NCBI GenBank assembly: GCA_026686845.1
Contig: JAIVEN010000004.1
Location: 26,692,827-26,756,826, forward strand
Source of the DNA: Adenanthera pavonina
Taxonomy: Eukaryota > Streptophyta > Magnoliopsida > Fabales > Fabaceae
Length of the DNA: 64,000 nt
Reading direction: 5' to 3'
Positions within the stretch are counted from its first letter, which is position 1; each line of letters starts with the position of its first letter. Shown in pieces: positions 62,301-64,000 of the stretch. Under the pieces are notes generated by a model. It did not search any database and was not told the DNA's origin. It saw only the letters and a list, made by a program, of their open reading frames with translations. A program made the translations under genes and the position numbers.

Positions 62301-63943
62301 AATTAGTAAAACCTCATTCTGAATTTAAACCTAGAAGAAGTCAGACAGCAAGGAAAGAAAAATATTTAGATTTTGATTTTATTAATTCTCAAGCAATAGT
62401 CTTCTTAGTTGAAGGTGATAGAGAATCAGTGTTAAGACAAATTCCTATTCTTTTAAGTATTGAAGAAGTTCCTAAAACATATATGGAAGCATTGATGTCT
62501 AGAGACTCAAGTTTCTGGAAAGAAGCTATAAATGATGAAATTGATTCATTATTGTCCAATAAAACTTGGGAATTAGTTGATTTGCCTGAAGGGTCAAAAC
62601 CTATTGGTTTCAAATGGGTTTTTAGATAGAAATATAATACTAATGGCTCTATTCAAACATTTAAAGCTAGGTTGGTTGCTAAAGGTTTTAAACAAAAAGA
62701 ATGAATTGATTATTTTGATACATATGCAACAGTTGCTAGAGTTACTTCTATTAGAGTTTTATTTGCTTTAGCATCTATTAATAATTTGTTTGTGCATCAA
62801 ATGGATGTTAAAACAACATTTTTAAATGGTGAATTAGAAGAAGAAGTTTATATGGAACAACCAGAAGGCTTTGTACTTCCTGGAAATGAAAAGAAAGTTT
62901 GCAAATTAACTAGATCTTTGTATGGTTTAAAACGGGCTCCTAAGTAGTGGCATAAAAAGTTTGATTATGTTGTGTTGTCTCATGATTTTAAACATAATAA
63001 TGCAGATAAGTGTGTTTATCTAAAGTTCACTGATGAGTATGGAGTTATTATTTGTTTATATGTATATGACATCCTTATTTTTGGAACTAGTATGGTTGCA
63101 ATAAATGAGACTAAAAAGTTTTTATCCTCACAATTTAAGATGAAAGATCTTGGAGAAGTGGATGCTATTTTAGGGATCAAAGTTAAGAGGCATAGTGGAG
63201 GTTTTTCTCTAGATCAATCTCACTATGTTAGTAAAATTTTGAATAAGTTTCAACATTTAAATTTAAAAGAGGCAAATACCCCTTCATCACATCATTTAAC
63301 AAAAAATAATAATAGATCAGTGGCTCAACTAGAATATGCTAGTGCTATTGGGAGTTTGATATATGTAATGCATTATACTAGACCTAATATAGCTTTTGCA
63401 GTATACAAACTTTTGAGATATACTAGTAATCCAGGAACAGAACACTGGAAAGGAATTACAAGGATCTTAGGATATCTAAAGAAAACAATTAATCTAGGAC
63501 TGCTTTACAATAAATTTCCAGTAGTTTTAGAAGGTTACACGGATGCTAGTTGGATAACTGGTGCAGGTGATAGTAAGTCAACTTCAGGGTGGATATTTAC
63601 CCTGGCAGGAGGAGCAATCTCATAGGCATCAAAGAAATAGACTTGTATAAGTCATTCTACAATGGAATCAAAATTTATTGCCTTAGCATCTACATGTAAA
63701 GAGGGAAAGTGGTTGAGGAATTTATCATTGGAAATAAAGCTGTGGCCACAGCCGATACCAACCATCTCTTTACATTGTGACAGTAAGCCAACAATGTCTA
63801 GGGCATTTAACAAAATTTACAATGGTAAATCTAGACATATAAGTCTAAGGCATGAATATGTGAAGCAATTAATTTCTGATGGAATAATTACAATTCAATA
63901 TGTAAAAACAAGTGAAAACTTAGCTGATCCTTTTACAAAATGA
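59392..63943 (+). pseudogene. pol: pol of the Tork-like element, interrupted by a solo LTR
   Basis: Protease WWYDSGATVHVC, GAG-pre-integrase (LWHNRLGHDNYR, CEICVQAKIV), integrase (HSDICELN, LRSDRGGEYFSTDFS) up to NNGII at 60243. After the inserted LTR the same frame resumes with HPMSAPYTP (61818 on), KNRTLVEMVNAMI and YELWKGRKAN. RT: KWVFR, MDVKTTFLNGELEEEVYMEQ, SLYGLKRAP. The catalytic YVDD reads YVYD near 63061. RNase H: CDSKPTMSRAFN, SRHISLRHEYV, ADPFTK. There are many stops. Confidence 0.88.
60244..61812 (+). mobile_element. Solo LTR (SIRE-like family) nested in the Tork-like integrase
   Basis: It starts TGTTGAATCAAG and ends TATCTAACA, 1569 bp. A perfect TTATT duplication flanks it (60239-60243 and 61813-61817). 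Removing one TTATT and the LTR restores the integrase frame. It has a TATA-like CTATAAATA at 61261-61269 and a thinner, more decayed motif array. Confidence 0.93.
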
Positions 63944-64000
63944 CTCAATAAAGAATTGGTTAACAAAACATCAAGAGGAACGGGATTAAGTCCCATAAAC

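Larger units (their letters stand above)
57788..64000 (+). mobile_element. Second type of Ty1/copia element (Tork/TNT-like), truncated by window end
   Basis: The element begins with a probable LTR start TGTTAGAGATAG and contains gag and pol in copia order to the end of RNase H (63943). Its 3' LTR lies beyond the window. Protease WWYDSGATVHVC and gag CFVCGKKGHLKNDC resemble the Tork/TNT group (inference). It shares no LTR sequence with the SIRE-like family. A solo LTR at 60244-61812 sits inside its integrase. Confidence 0.82.

Overview
The window is nuclear DNA of a flowering plant, probably a eudicot. It is AT-rich, has GT-AG introns, and is full of Ty1/copia and Ty3/gypsy LTR retrotransposons, a hAT-type element and a Helitron remnant. 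I cannot name the species from the sequence. The only host gene I can support is a complete UPF3 gene (nonsense-mediated mRNA decay factor). It lies on the + strand with its ATG at 19765 and its stop at 31545: 12 coding exons, 533 codons. Two further spliced exons seem to lie in its 3' UTR, out to about 35.6 kb.

Left arm (1-19 kb). A 2.4-kb solo LTR (69-2471, minus) has a perfect 5-bp target duplication. Next is a nearly complete but mutated copia element (2929-14760, plus) with two 1659-bp LTRs, primer-binding site, gag, pol, an extra third ORF and polypurine tract; it resembles the SIRE/Maximus group. A gypsy-type solo LTR (15584-18179, minus) and a 651-bp non-autonomous hAT-like element (18424-19074, perfect 8-bp duplication) follow, just upstream of UPF3.

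Centre (19-36 kb). UPF3 has long introns. They hold TRIM-like repeats and, in the first 3' UTR intron, an antisense gypsy pol fossil. A 12-codon upstream ORF ends on the UPF3 start codon (ATGA overlap).

Right arm (38-56 kb). A three-level nest can be read. A minus-strand Helitron helicase pseudogene is split by a gypsy-type solo LTR (39466-53602). That LTR is in turn split by a second copia element of the 2929-14760 family, in reverse orientation (41970-53581). The reading frames of the Helitron and the empty site visible in the related LTR at 15.6 kb both confirm the order Helitron, then gypsy LTR, then copia element.

Right end (56-64 kb). A copia solo LTR (56075-57730) is followed by a different, decayed copia element (57788 to beyond the window). 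Its integrase is interrupted by another solo LTR (60244-61812) with a perfect TTATT duplication.

The most interesting points: (i) the 3' UTR introns and overlapping uORF of UPF3, which suggest that this decay factor is itself a decay target; (ii) the copia family's third ORF, which is preceded by a copy of the LTR-type palindrome array plus its own TATA-like box, as if it had an internal promoter; (iii) a gag-pol junction with an ATGA stop/start overlap in both copies of that family; (iv) the inverted pairs of transposons on either side of UPF3.
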